Shown here piece by piece: positions 13,801-26,900 of a stretch of 64,000 nt of DNA. Location of the stretch: NCBI RefSeq assembly GCF_964355755.1, contig NC_092671.1, positions 20,052,001 to 20,116,000 on the forward strand. The letters are read 5' to 3'. Under the pieces are notes generated by a model. It did no database searches. It saw only the letters and a list, made by a program, of their open reading frames with translations, and was not told the DNA's origin. Source of the DNA: Antedon mediterranea (Eukaryota > Echinodermata > Crinoidea > Comatulida > Antedonidae). Every line of letters begins with the position of its first letter. Positions within the stretch are counted from its first letter, which is position 1. A program made the translations under genes and the position numbers.

Positions 13801-14205
13801 TTTTTTTATAGTTGAGAGAGATTATTTAGAGAGTTAGGATTAGTATATTTAAAAAGTAGATCAGCTATCTTGCAATTCTTTATAATAGAAAATAATTAAG
13901 CTAATGAATTATTCATGATTTCTGCCTTCTGGGAAAAAAAATAATGCCTCCCGCTCTCCTGCTATAAAAAAAAACCATTTCTACTACTTTATAGACAGAT
14001 GGTAGAACATGCTAAGATCGGTCCGAAAGTTTATAATAAATGCATGCATTATTGACTTGGCACCGTTTTCCGCATTTGACACGTCTGACGTTTTAGCTAC
14101 CCTTAAACAGATGTTACAGACTTCTCCTATCCTTTCTTACTCGAATCCAGACACTGAATTCATTCTGGACACAGATGCTAGTAATTATGCATTAGGTGGT
14201 GTGTT

Positions 14206-14350
14206 GAACCCCCAAATGCGAAAACAACCACAAATGTGAAAACGTATCACCCACAAATGGGAAAACAACCACAAATGTAAAAACGCATCACTCACAAATT
14301 AATGTGAAAACAGCGCCCACAAATGTGAAAACGATCATCGCCCACAAATG
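14206..14350 (+). repeat. Short minisatellite 'cccacaaatgtgaaaac'
   Basis: A unit of about 17-25 bp, variants of 'cacaaatgtgaaaacg', repeats about seven times just after the broken RNase H domain. Confidence 0.8.
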
Positions 14351-14478
14351 TAAAAAAAATTCAAATCAAATTTATTGCTAGGTCCAAACAATTTTGATTG
14401 AGTTAATGTTAATGTATTTATACATTGTATTGAGTTGTTTCAATAAGTGTGTGTTCACGATACGTCTGAGTCGTCGTC

Positions 14479-15005
14479 GTTAACTCGTTGGATTATTACC
14501 ATTTGCTGCTCGTGCGCGCTATATTTGCATTGTTAACTCGTTGGTTTAATGTACGTAATAGTTCAAGACGATATTTGTTATTTGCTGCGCGCGTGCACGA
14601 TAATTCAAGGTCAAGGTCATACTATATCATTGTTGCTTGTAGTGTGTGGTTGTTAACTCGCTGGCTTACTATTATGTACATATAGTTCCAAGTCGATGTT
14701 CGATGTTTTTTGCGTGCGCACATGATACTACAAGGTCAAGGTTAAATTGCTACTTGTAATGTGTGGTTGTTAACTCGATGGCTTACTGTTATGTAGGCCT
14801 ACGTATAGTTCCAAGTCGATGTTCGTCGATGTTTTCTGCGCGCGCACACGATACTATAAGGTCAAGGTCATATATAATATTGCTACTTGTAGTGTTTGGT
14901 TAACTCGGTGACTTACTGTTATGTACGTATAGTTCCAAGTCGATGTTCGATGCTTTTGCGTGCGCACACAATACTACATTGTCATATATATACTATTGCT
15001 ACTTG
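14479..15005 (+). repeat. Tandem repeat of ~110-130 bp with TCAAGGTCA sites
   Basis: Five diverged copies, each starting 'gttaactcg(t/c/a/g)tggcttac'. They then carry 'agttccaagtcgatgttcg', a GC-rich 'tgcgcgcgcacacga' and, in three copies, 'caaggtcaaggt'. The sequence is GC-richer than its surroundings and has no coding potential. Confidence 0.8.
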
Positions 15006-15055
15006 GCCTCAAATTCACCTGGACGTACGAGCACAAGAAAGTGTGGTATGTGCTA

Positions 15056-16232
15056 AACAAAAGATCACGAAACCTAAGATCACGAACGCTAAGACCCCCT
15101 AAGACCTAAGATCACGAAACCTAAGACCCAAGACCTAAGATTACTAATAGTTCTCTTTCGCCCCTGCCTCCCTACCACAACTTAGAATTAGATGAAAAAG
15201 AATCAATAAAATAACAATTAATTCTTTAAATAAATTATATTTTACAGACGTTTTTCTTATGCGAATTTCGCATACTCTGTGTTCAATATTTTGTTTCTAT
15301 GGAATGCCAAAAGAGCAACATTAATATAGGGTAAAAAACTATTGGAAATCCATCTATTTAACTAATTTTTTGGTGAAAATCATTTTCAATTTAATATATT
15401 TTGTCACTGTCAATACAAATAAAATGTTACCGTTGATAGTTTACACGGTTTCATTAACTTTAAGAATAGAATAGACAAATTCATCATATCCCTTTAGGTC
15501 GCCCTTATGACTAGGCCTAGGGTAAGTAGTGATGCTGATTTTAAGGTCGATTAATATTCTTTGAAAATAGAGAAGTATCAGCAGTAATATATTACAGCAT
15601 TTTTATTGACAAATTGACAAAATATATTGAACAAATTAAACCTGAATTTCACCAATAAATATATTAAATGTAGACGCATTCCTTCGAGTTTTTAGCCCTC
15701 TATTATTGTTGCGCTCCAAAGAAAAAAAAATTTAAAAGTTGAGTATTCGAAAGTGTGCAAGAAACACGTCTGTAAAATTACCAATTTTTATTTATAGATA
15801 ATACCAAGTATTTATTTGTTACTTTTTATGTGAATCTCTTTCATAAAAGTACTTATAAGGGCTAATTCTAAGGTGTATTAAAAATAAAGTTAGTTGACTT
15901 AATTTGGAGTCAAAATACAATGCAGGTGCGAAAGGGAAACAACCCCTGAAACCAACACAATGGAGTAAATATATATCAACCAACAAACAGTCCAGTTTGT
16001 TTGTTGTGAAACAAAGGTATATATTTACGCAATTGGGCGAAATTGTGAGTTTATTTCTGTTAGTGATAAGTATTTTAAAATTAAATTTATGGTAAAAAGC
16101 ATTAATAAATGAAACCTACTATGTTTAAAATTGTGTATAGATAAACAATTATTTTTTTGTAATTTTGTAATCTTAGGAGGTCTTGCGTCTCAGATTCCGT
16201 GATCTTAGGTATTAGGGGATCTTAGGTTTCGT
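15056..16232. mobile_element. TIR element inserted in the Gypsy integrase
   Basis: Ends are inverted repeats of about 80 bp built from the sub-unit 'gatcacgaaacctaa': left about 15056-15150, right about 16165-16232. The flanking Gypsy integrase reads through if the element is removed. No transposase was seen and no clear target duplication, so it is non-autonomous. Confidence 0.7.
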
Positions 16233-16349
16233 GACACCTCCTCAACAGCAGTGCATGAACCAATGGAACAAGTGACAATGGACATTCTGGGGCCCCTGCC
16301 TCAGTCAACTATATGCAACAAGTACCTGCATTATGTTGGACGTTCGACT

Positions 16350-16692
16350 ACTGATGGTGAGATCAAGGTTTGAATCCAATTATCGCCGCATTGCTTGTAT
16401 ACTTAGTATAGATAATTTACTTACGTTTGCCTCTCTCCAGCCAGATGTTTACATGGGAACCCAGTTATATCTAGACACTGATTACTATAGCTGCATCATG
16501 GGAGCATGTTTCCATACGTGTTTAATCAGGAAAAAATGACTGGGGTAATAATGTTCAGCGCTTAGAGGTTTTACAACATTAGGATATTATTATCATTATT
16601 ATTATCGTCATCGTCGTCATCATCGTCGTCGTCATCGTCATGGGGATAGTCATCGCCGTCGTCATCTTCATTTCATCATCATTATTTTTATT
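16350..16692 (+). repeat. tRNA-derived SINE with (ATC/ATT)n tail
   Basis: A B-box-like 'ggtttgaatcc' lies near 16368, followed by a body containing 'atgactggggtaataatgtt' and 'cagcgcttagaggttttaca'. The tail is a long trinucleotide tract (about 16582-16690). It splits the Gypsy integrase core. Confidence 0.65.
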
Positions 16693-16929
16693 ATGGAAGC
16701 TTATTCGATTTCTTATCAATGTGCGAACACAGTGGCTAACCAGTTTTTGGAGGAGTTCGTGCTTCAATACGAAGTACCTAAACAACTCCGACTAGTAGAA
16801 ACTTTGAGATGTGCAAATTGCTTAGCACCGACAAGACCAGAACGACGTTCTATAATCCGAAGTCCGATGGCAGAATTTAACGATTTAATCGGACACTAGT
16901 CACGGATGTGGTAGAATTCATGACGCAGC

Positions 16930-17991
16930 GGTCCTTCAGAGGCAGTGGTCGTTCAATAGAAGTGGTCATATTACCTTACGAGAGATGGTCGATTATTAAA
17001 AGCTGTCCCTTAACAGAGATGGTTGCTTACGATGTGTGTTCGTTTTAGAAAGTTGGTTGCTTACGAGAGGTGGAAAGATAACTAAGTAAAGATCGATGCA
17101 TTTGCACATGATTTAGACATTTTTGTAAAATATATAATATTTTCTACATTAGCTGGCGATAGTAACTACATAAGCTGGGAGGCAATTTTTGTTACTACAT
17201 AAGCTGTTGACCGTTTCTAAATTAGCGGGTGTTGATTTTTATTTACTACATAAGCTGTTGGTGTTTCTACATAAGCTGGAGGTTTTACTACATAAGCGGT
17301 GGATTGTTCTACATTAACGGTTGTTTCGACATTAGCTGGCGTTTTCTACATTAGCGGTTGTAACAAGCACATTCCATACCTCTTTTTAAGCAATTGTTGA
17401 TTTTAGATGTTTTTAGTATGAGTTGCATGAATTGCTTACATTTATCAACGAATTATTTTATTCTAGATTATCGCAGGGTGTTAAACAATACTTTCCCCTA
17501 ATACAATAGCAAGAAAATGAGAAAAAAAATAATAATAACGATTCATATTATTGAAAGTTAAAAAATAATGTCAGCTGTACTGCATTAAACTATAATAATA
17601 ATATTAAGTGCAATAAGATTGCAACACGTAAAAGACGACGAGTTCTTTTAAACTGCGCCAAAAATATGGCTGTGGCGGGGGCCTTTCTAAACCGGTCAAG
17701 CACCTCAATATACACCCACTTTCTGATGTACTTTTTAAGAAGTTTTAATTAAGGTAACATTAAATGAAAACCTTGTTTTTGTCATTAGTACATGCTTCGT
17801 AATTCTTCCACTAAATATAAAATTGCTTTGTAGGCCTAATTCTTTCAAGTATTCGACTTTTCTTCCTGTTTTTATCTTCTCTTTTCTTTCAGATAATAAT
17901 GTTGCTTGGACCACACGTTAGATCTTTCCTTTCCATGGGTTACAGTTTTAAATTCACGAAATGAACAACGTTGCAAATAGATTATGAAGAC
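16930..17991. other. Intergenic region 3' of gene B
   Basis: Apart from the minisatellite, nothing coding is visible. The 3' UTR of gene B must lie in the right part, but no clear polyadenylation hexamer could be assigned. Confidence 0.4.
17160..17360 (+). repeat. Minisatellite 'ctacataagctg'
   Basis: About nine diverged copies of ctacataagctgg or ctacattagcgg with spacing of 15-30 bp. Confidence 0.75.
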
Positions 17992-20900
17992 TTAAACACT
18001 AGTTATATCTTGACCTGCCCCGTCCATTTTGACAACCGAATCGTCTACTACTGAACTTGATTTTTCTTCAACAATATAATTTCCCTTTCTCCATTCCCTG
18101 TAAAACATATGTTCAAAGTTAATGACATGCCATATGAGATCGCTAATGATGTTAAAAAGGGCATAATACTTACTTTTGAAACAAAAAATCTATTCATGTC
18201 TTTTCATCTCATTTATAATTTTATAAAAGCAATTACGTTACCATTTTCCAAGTAAAATTATTTTTCATTATAATAACACTATTAGGTCTAATTCAAATGC
18301 TAATGAATAAATAAGTGGGCAGAGTGGATTTGCACATAACGTCAAAGAAGGTCGTGTAAAAAAATATTGATTAATGTCACTTTTTCGACTAAAACCTCAA
18401 ATCATTTTCAACATACATTCAAAAACGATTTGCTAAATCAGGTATCTCTTATCCAACGTACTGTAATGAAAATATATATATATAAGGTGTCTTCCTGCTT
18501 TCTGTGGATTCATATCATTCATGCGAAATCTCAGTTTTAATATTTGAATATCAACACAATTGTCCTGCATTTTGTGAAATGTAAGGTACGGTATGGTACA
18601 GTAACATATACGACAGCGCCTGTGATGATGATAATAAACAACAATGAAACTTCCTTTAAAATGTCGATACATACCGGAAATAACCCAACGTAATGACACT
18701 TGCAACAAGAAAAGCTAATCCAGCTCCGATTGTTAAATATACCCAGTATTCGTGTATCCAAATCTGAAACAAATTATATTTTGCGATTTTCAAAACAATA
18801 ATCAACACTACGTCATGTTTTATGGAGGTTTAATGGCAATAATCAATGTCTATTTAGGCCTACCTTTGTATGATGTGTTTCACTCGTATTTAGTTCTTCA
18901 TCATATCCATCAAGGTAATAGGGCCTCAGTGCCATATGTAACTGTTCTGTTGGTACCTTTTCTAAAAATTCACGTATTTTTTCTGCTGGTATTACGGTAT
19001 TGTTAATACGTGTGACAAGTAGGAAGCTGCCATATAATTAATAATATATAATATTATTATTTGCATTATTAAAAAAAAGCAGAAATGTTCATATATGAAG
19101 TATGGGACATTGTACGTACTTTGATTGGCCGTCTGAGTTGGATGACGCCATTGGGATGAACTCTACATCAATGTTGACCATGGTTTTCTCTTCTTGTAAA
19201 ATTATTTGAATCAATGATATCACACGATGCTTAACATCAGTTTTATCAAACGTTGCACCGTCATTAGAATTAACCTTAATGCCATCCTCCCCAGCATCTT
19301 CGATAACAAAATAAATCAATAAGTAGGGCTAAATTAAACGTATAAGAAATAATAATACTTAACGGATTTAATTTTTCTTAAATTCAGAGAAAACTCGCAT
19401 CAATTATTACACATCGTCAATGTTTTTTATAGAAGAATCTTGCAGGGCTAAAGTTATATTAGGGGTGATTGATTTAGAGATTATAAAGGCAGATATTTTG
19501 TTCTGTTGAATCAAACCACAATGTTATTATTACCGTATAATTATTATAATAGTACCTATCTGACAATCACTACCGTAGAACCCATCTCGACACCGGCACT
19601 TGTATCCATTTCCAAAATTGAGACAGACACCTCCATGAAGACAGTTATTCTTTGAGCAATAATTGCACATGTCTCTTTCGTATCCATCTTCACATAGACA
19701 GCCATAACTAGCAACACTATCGTGACAGGATCCTCCATTCAAACACGTTACATCAGCACATTCATCAATATCATTGTCACAATTACGACCATCGTAACCG
19801 TCTGAACATTCGCAGCGATAACCTAATGTTTCACTAATGCATTGTCCATGATAACAAGGGTTACTGAAGCAATGATTGACTTCTTCGCAATTAATGCCAC
19901 TATACCCAATGCCACATTTACATGTATACTTATTTTTTCGATTTCGGCATGTCCCATTATTTTTACATGGACTACTAACACATTTGCTAATTTCAAACTG
20001 ACAATTTGTTCCATAATACCCAGGGCCGCAAATACAATTGTACCCATTAACTGTATCATTACATTGTGCCTGATTATCACACGGATTTGATTCACATTCG
20101 TCAATTTCAAACTGACAATTTGTTCCATAATACCCAGGGACGCAAACACAATTGAACCCATTAACTGTATCATTACATAGTGCTTGATTATTACACGGAT
20201 TTGATTCGCATTCGTTAATTTCAAACTGACAATTTGTTCCATAATACCCAGGGACGCAAACACAATTGTACCCATTAACTGTATCATTACATAGTGCTTG
20301 ATTATCACACGGATTTGATTCACATTCGTTAATTTCTAACTGACAATTTGTTCCATAATACCCAGGGACGCAAACACAATTGTATCCATTAACTGTATCA
20401 TTACATAGTGCTTGATTATAACACGGATTTGATTCACATTCGTCAATTTCAAACTGACAATTTTGTCCATAATACCCAGGGACGCAAACACAATTGTACC
20501 CATTAACTGTATCATTACATAGTGCTTGATTATTACACGGATTTGATTCGCATTCGTTAATTTCAAACTGACAATTTTGTCCATAATACCCAGGGACGCA
20601 AACACAATTGTACCCATTAACTGTATCATTACATAGTGCTTGATTATCACACGGATTTGATTCGCATTCGTTAATTTCAAACTGACAATTTGTTCCATAA
20701 TACCCAGGGACGCAAACACAATTGTACCCATTAACTGTATCATTACATTGTGCTTGATTATCACACGGATTTGATTCACATTCGTTAATTTCAAACTGAC
20801 AATTTTGTCCATAATACCCAGGGACGCAAACACAATTGTACCCATTAACTGTATCATTACATTGTGCTTGATTATCACACGGATTTGATTCACATTCGTC

Positions 20901-23900
20901 AATTTCAAACTGACAATTTGTTCCATAATACCCAGGGACGCAAACACAATTGTACCCATTAACTGTATCATTACATTGTGCCTGATTATCACACGGATTT
21001 GATTCACATTCGTCAATTTCAAACTGACAATTTCTTCCATAATACCCAGGGACGCAAACACAATTGTACCCATTAACTGTATCATTACATAGTGCTTGAT
21101 TATCACACGGATTTGAGTCACATTCGTAAATTTCAAACTGACAATTTGTTCCATAATACCCAGGGACGCAAACACAATTGTACCCATTAACTGTATCATT
21201 ACATAGTGCTTGATTATCACACGGATTTGATTCGCATTCGTCAATTTCAGACTGACAATTTTTCCCATTAAATCCATCAATGCAATTACATGTATAATCT
21301 CCAATGCCGTCAATACACGGGGCGTTATTAAAGCAAGGTCTACTAGCACATTCGTTTATGTTATTACCACAGTCTTTTCCTGAATATCCGGTTGTACATT
21401 CGCAGTTAAAATTGTTTACCAAATCATTGCATGTGGCCCCGTGAAGGCACGGTGAATTTTCGCATTCGTTTATATCGTTTTCGCACAAAAGTCCGTCGAA
21501 ACCCTTTGAACAATTACACGTGAAATGGTCACGTCCGTTGACACAGACACTGTTGGAATTACAAGGATTACTTTCACATTCGTCAACATCATGCTCACAC
21601 ATGGGCCCATAGTAACCACCAATGCAATCACAGCGAAATTCAGCGATCAAATTGATACACTGGCCTGAATGTATACACGGGTTGCTGTTACATTCATTGA
21701 TTTCTAATTCACAGAACTCGCCCGTGTATCCAGATGTACAATTACAATGGAATCCGTTTAAGATATCCTGACAACTTCCTCCATATTGGCATGGTAAACT
21801 TGAACACTCGCTTATTTCCTTTTCACAGTGTAATCCTATAAAATTATATTTTAACATCAGCAGAAACACAGCAAATGACAGTCAATTAAGATTTATTTAA
21901 ACACAATATATTCGATTTTAGCAGCAAAATGGGGTTAGTCAAATCATGGAGTAATTAATACTCTATGGTCAAATACGGGGTTAGTAAAATATTTTTATAA
22001 TTATTAATATTGACATCTTAAATATCTGTACCAGATAGACCTATAAGCAAGTTACTCAATACCTTTTGTTCCGTTTTCACATTTGCATTTGAAGCCATCC
22101 GTTTGACTGATACACTCAGCATCGTGTTTACACGGGTTTGGGGAGCAATGATCAACACTTTCTAGACAATCCAATCCGGCGAATCCCGCAGAGCAAATCT
22201 TCTTTCCAGACAACTTGTCACATCTGTAATTATCAGTCTCTGGTGGTTCACATGATATATTACAACGTGAGGTGTAATAGTTATCATCACAGTAAACGTT
22301 AGCATCAAATTCAATTCTAAAATAATAACAACTTTAATTCTTAATAGTATTAATTTTATGTCGGAATTCCATGTGGAATTTCTCTTGTGGGAGTCACTCT
22401 GCGCCATCACACTCGCACGCCCTCGTGTGTTGTTGTTGCAGTGCGCCACCTTGCGCCCTATCGAGTGAAATTGTTGTCGCCATGTGCGCCACCAGAGCCA
22501 TATATATGGCTCTGTGCGCCACCACACTCGCACGCCCTCGTGTGTTGTTGTTGTGCGCCACCTTGCGCCCTATCGAGTGACATTGTTGTCGCCATGTGTG
22601 TGTTGGTTCTAGCAAAGATAGTGTAGTAGGCCTATAGTGTCGATTGATATTATTTTGGTTTGTTTATTAAAAGTGTTCATATCTCCGTGAAGTTGATTAG
22701 TCTTTATTGCCGCTGAACCTATAATAGTTGTAACTATATATTGAAGATGTTGAATTACGATGTTACTATTAAGTTTAGTTTTAGATTTATCTATTTGCGA
22801 TTACAAACAAATTTAGGTTAATCGATTCGCTCCGATGCTGAAACATAGAATAGGCCTACCCGCACAAAACACGAGAATGCTTTGTATTCACAATAATTGT
22901 TTTTAATTGCCGAAAACCGGTTAATACAGCAAAAACGACAAAAATACTATTTTTAAATCAAGTGTAGCTTCTCAATAAATTTCAAGACAAGTTTGCAATT
23001 CAGTTTTTTTATTGCGGTTCCTCATCGAACGCGTTCACACCAAGCCCGGATCCGGTCCGGTGGCCGGAGAAAAATTCGTGGAATAGGTTAAAGAATAGAA
23101 GCGTTCACATCAAATCCGTTTGAATTTTGTACGAATTTTCTCCGGTAGACGGATTCGGATTGATGGATTTGGAAGCCATTTAATTTGTAAAATCGTACGG
23201 ATTTTCTTCTCTACCTAGGCCTACATAATTGCGTCTAATGTTTCTATGCAACCTAAAAACAGACGACATAGGCCTACCTACACCCGTTAGGCGCGCTACG
23301 CAATTTGTCCCCTTTTTGCGCCACATTCAGCCTACTAAATAATTATTAACGACAGGCCTAGGTTATTACTGAAATACACCGGGCGTGAAGTGAAGTTGGT
23401 TACTTTTACCTTATTCGATATTCAAATTTTCCTTAATTTAAGGCCTAGGCTATCCTAATTAACTTTATTTAACAGCCTACTGTTATGTTACAATTATAAT
23501 ATTATTTAGGCCTATTATTATTATTATGGCTACTAGGCCTAGGCTATACTAGGCGTTAGGCCAGTGCTATGCTAGCCTAGGCCTAGTTGGAATTGTTTAC
23601 ATGTTTTACTGTACTGACCAGTTATGTTTTTTTATAGAAAAATGGACGATCAAACGATAGAACGTCTTATTACTTATGGAACAAAATTCATTACTATATG
23701 ATTTAAGTGACAAGGGGTACAAAAAATCAAGAAGAAAACTAGATGTGTGGAATGAAATTGCATCTAAAGTAAGATTGGAGTCTGGTAAGTATCACAGCCT
23801 ACTTTACTTGTTGTCATGCTTTTTCGCTGTTGCACCCTGTCTACAATTCCTGAAAGGATTAGGTTATCTTCATACATTAATTCTTCTATTTAAAAAAAAG

Positions 23901-26900
23901 TATAAATTACAAAAACAAAAACACAAAGTGGGAAACGACTTCGGGGTAAATGCCACAAATATAAATGGGCCGATCAAAAGCAATTTTTAAATTTATTTTT
24001 GTTACCACTAGGAGGTAAGGTATTATATTAATACAATTCTTCAACATGAAGTTAATTTGTTCTTGTCTATTTTCGTATAATTTACTGGTAGAGATTGGCA
24101 AGACTTTACCTACAACCTTGCACATTCAAACATGATGCTGAAGCTGCCAAAAATATAACTGTATTTTGTGTCTCAGAGCAAACACAATTTCTATGTATAT
24201 ATTTTGTTTTACTGTATATGCAAATGACAATAAATAATGAATAATGATTTCCGCTAATGAAATGAAATACTTCACTTTAGAGTTGGTCTCTACATTGGCA
24301 GCAGCTACTTAATTTTGTAATTCACATTTATTTACTCATCGTTTATAAATACAGTTTCATAGCATAAATGATGGCAAGGATCCTGCATAGAGAAGTTTAC
24401 ACTTCTGTTTTCGCAGGACCCTTTTACATAAAAAACATAAAACAATAAACACAACATAATAGATACAAAATTTTCAAAAACATTTCCTATATACATTTTA
24501 GAGTTGTTCATCATCAAAAAGCATTAGTGTTTTTATAATATCATTATTTATACATTTTTTGTAATGGGTGTTTGGTTTGAGATAAAGAAACTTTACCATA
24601 TACTGGATCGTCGCTTTCTGGGCCTCAGTTTTACCGAATTCCACAAGTTTTAAATTGAATCGGTTTACTTTTTTCAGCTTTACATTTGTAGACATTACGC
24701 CACCATCTATCTTGTAAATTGAATGAAAGCTTTGCCACAATACTATAGCAAAGTCAACTAACGACTTCGGATCATCCGAACGGATCACAGGCCACTGGAA
24801 CAGATTCTTGATGAAGGTTTAGTGACATCATGGATTAAAGAATCGACGTGAGATCAATGGTTCCTTGACTCTCGCCGACAGACCGCGGACCGCCCACAAT
24901 GTTATCAGTTTAATTAATTAACCGCATGGTAACAACGAAACGGTCGCGTGCCTAATATATTGTTTACTGCACATGTGCAACGATATTTAACCTTGTTGGC
25001 TACGCTTCTTTCGCGCGTTCTTTGGTGGCATGATGTTTTAGCGCTAGCAACAATGGCGACGAACAATTTATACGACGACGAATTTAGTTATAACCTTTCT
25101 GATGAGGAATTGTAGATGCTATAATTGTAATTAGTATAGGTTTCTGCCGCGATTGATCTACGCTAATGTTTTTACAATAACTATTTGTTGTCTCAGCCTA
25201 GGCCTACATGTAAAATTACAAAATCAGCAAGGATACTAGGCCTAGGCCTTCTAGGCTTACCATATGATTTGCCGACATTGATACTTCGTAGGTAGGCCTA
25301 GGCTAATCTTAAGTGTAGTAGATACAACGTGTAATCATGATCTATATACTCACCGTTGTCTTACTTCTTGTGTGAATAATAATAGGTACTGTACTTCGTT
25401 TGTTCGTGATTAAGTTTGCCCTGCGTGTACTTTTTAAAACGACCGCTAGGTAACGAATCGCAACTATACATAGCCAGCCAATCCCGGATCATGGATCGCT
25501 GTTTTCATTCAATTAGACCCGGTGATTGGATGTGATGTGGATGACATAACCACTAGCCAATCACCAGGCACTACAATTTAAATATAATCACATCGATAAT
25601 TAAGGAGATTTATGAAGAAACCACTGCTTAGCCATATATTAAAAACACGATTGTTGTATGAGTGAACACCGGCCACGCTAACAACATACATGGTCAAATG
25701 CATAATTTAATATTCTATAGATTAACGCAATTTTTAATGACAGAAGATGGCAGGCAAATAATGATAATTCAAATATAAAAATTGCATATTTTATTAATAT
25801 TACCAACTACTTAAAATTACCAGTCGTAAGAAAGTGAACTTTTCGTAGTCCGATTGTGATGAAACTAAAACAGAATTATTCAGCAATATATTTTTGTTGT
25901 CAATTAATCATCGACGCAGACATGTCAATAGAACATTCAGACTGCGCATACGATTTCTACATGGTTACGTTTTGGTCTCAAAAAATGTAACAGTTGATTC
26001 GCAGCGTTTTACAGAGGGCCACGGTTAGAGACACGGAGTTCAATGAGCGTGTTTGTTTGATTGGCAACAGTGCTTTAGTATAGGCAAGCGCGTCGTAAAA
26101 TCGTTTGATGTCACCGTCGATGCATATCCTTCTATTCTTTAATCCATGGTGACATCAGCCGTTTTCACCGGAATGAAGAAATAAAGACCAATGTATGGTG
26201 AGAGAGAAGGAGAGCTTTAATTCTAAACATAACCATTATATACAAATTGTCTTACGCAGCAAACAAATGTCAAAAAGGAACTAATTATACATCATATAAA
26301 TATCAGATTGTGCATATAAAAATTAATATAAGGCTTTACTTCTTTAACAAAATATCAGTTTAGGTCACTACAGTAGCTCCCCTCTACTGAGATTCGGCAG
26401 AAAGGAACGAAAATAAAGTTTATAAATAAGTTAAACGTCTTGGGTAGTGAACCTATCTCCCTGAACGTGTTGGCTGGTCTGGTAACAGAAATACAGAGTA
26501 CTCAAAATACGCGACTTTCAGTCGATCAATAGAAATGACGTCTTCTCGGCCATTCCTGTCAATGGTAAAATGCTTATCATCCCTGCGTACAACACGATAT
26601 TGAAGTTGCAGTGGTTTGCGAACAGCATCAGTACAAACAAACATGAGCCTAAGTTAGATGGTATATTTGATGTACGAATACCTGGTCGTGGTGAAACAGG
26701 ACGCAATGATCCCATGGTAATTTTCAGACGGTGAACGTAGTTCGCTACATCCAATGAACTTGAAGAGTGTTGAGTCCACAAATTGAGCTGGCAAGCGCAA
26801 TGTAGTTCCATAGACCAATTCAGCCGAGGAGTGTCCTATATCAGCGTTGATGGTAGTGCGAATAGATAGTAGAATTAACGGTAAACTTTCTGTCCACCTC

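Larger units (their letters stand above)
14009..16930 (+). pseudogene. Fragmented Gypsy retrotransposon pol (RNase H and integrase)
   Basis: Plus-strand pieces lie in the order expected of Gypsy pol. RNase H N-terminus: about 14085-14205 (F-I-L-D-T-D-A-S-N-Y-A-L-G-G-V-L). Integrase zinc region: about 15003-15055 (W-P-Q-I-H-L-D-V-R-A). Start of the integrase core: about 16233-16350 (M-D-I-L-G-P-L-P-Q-S). Core continuation: about 16692-16920, ending with R-F-N-R-T-L in a shifted frame. The pieces are separated by unrelated DNA at 14206-15002, 15056-16232 and about 16350-16692. It is clearly dead. Confidence 0.8.

Noticed and set aside
20336-21349. 337-residue minus-strand frame of repeated L-G-I-M-E-Q-I-V-S units, and its 166-residue neighbour at 19823-20323
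   Set aside because: An out-of-frame reading of the 114-bp EGF repeats. It stays open only because the repeat length is a multiple of three, and the EGF frame explains the sequence.
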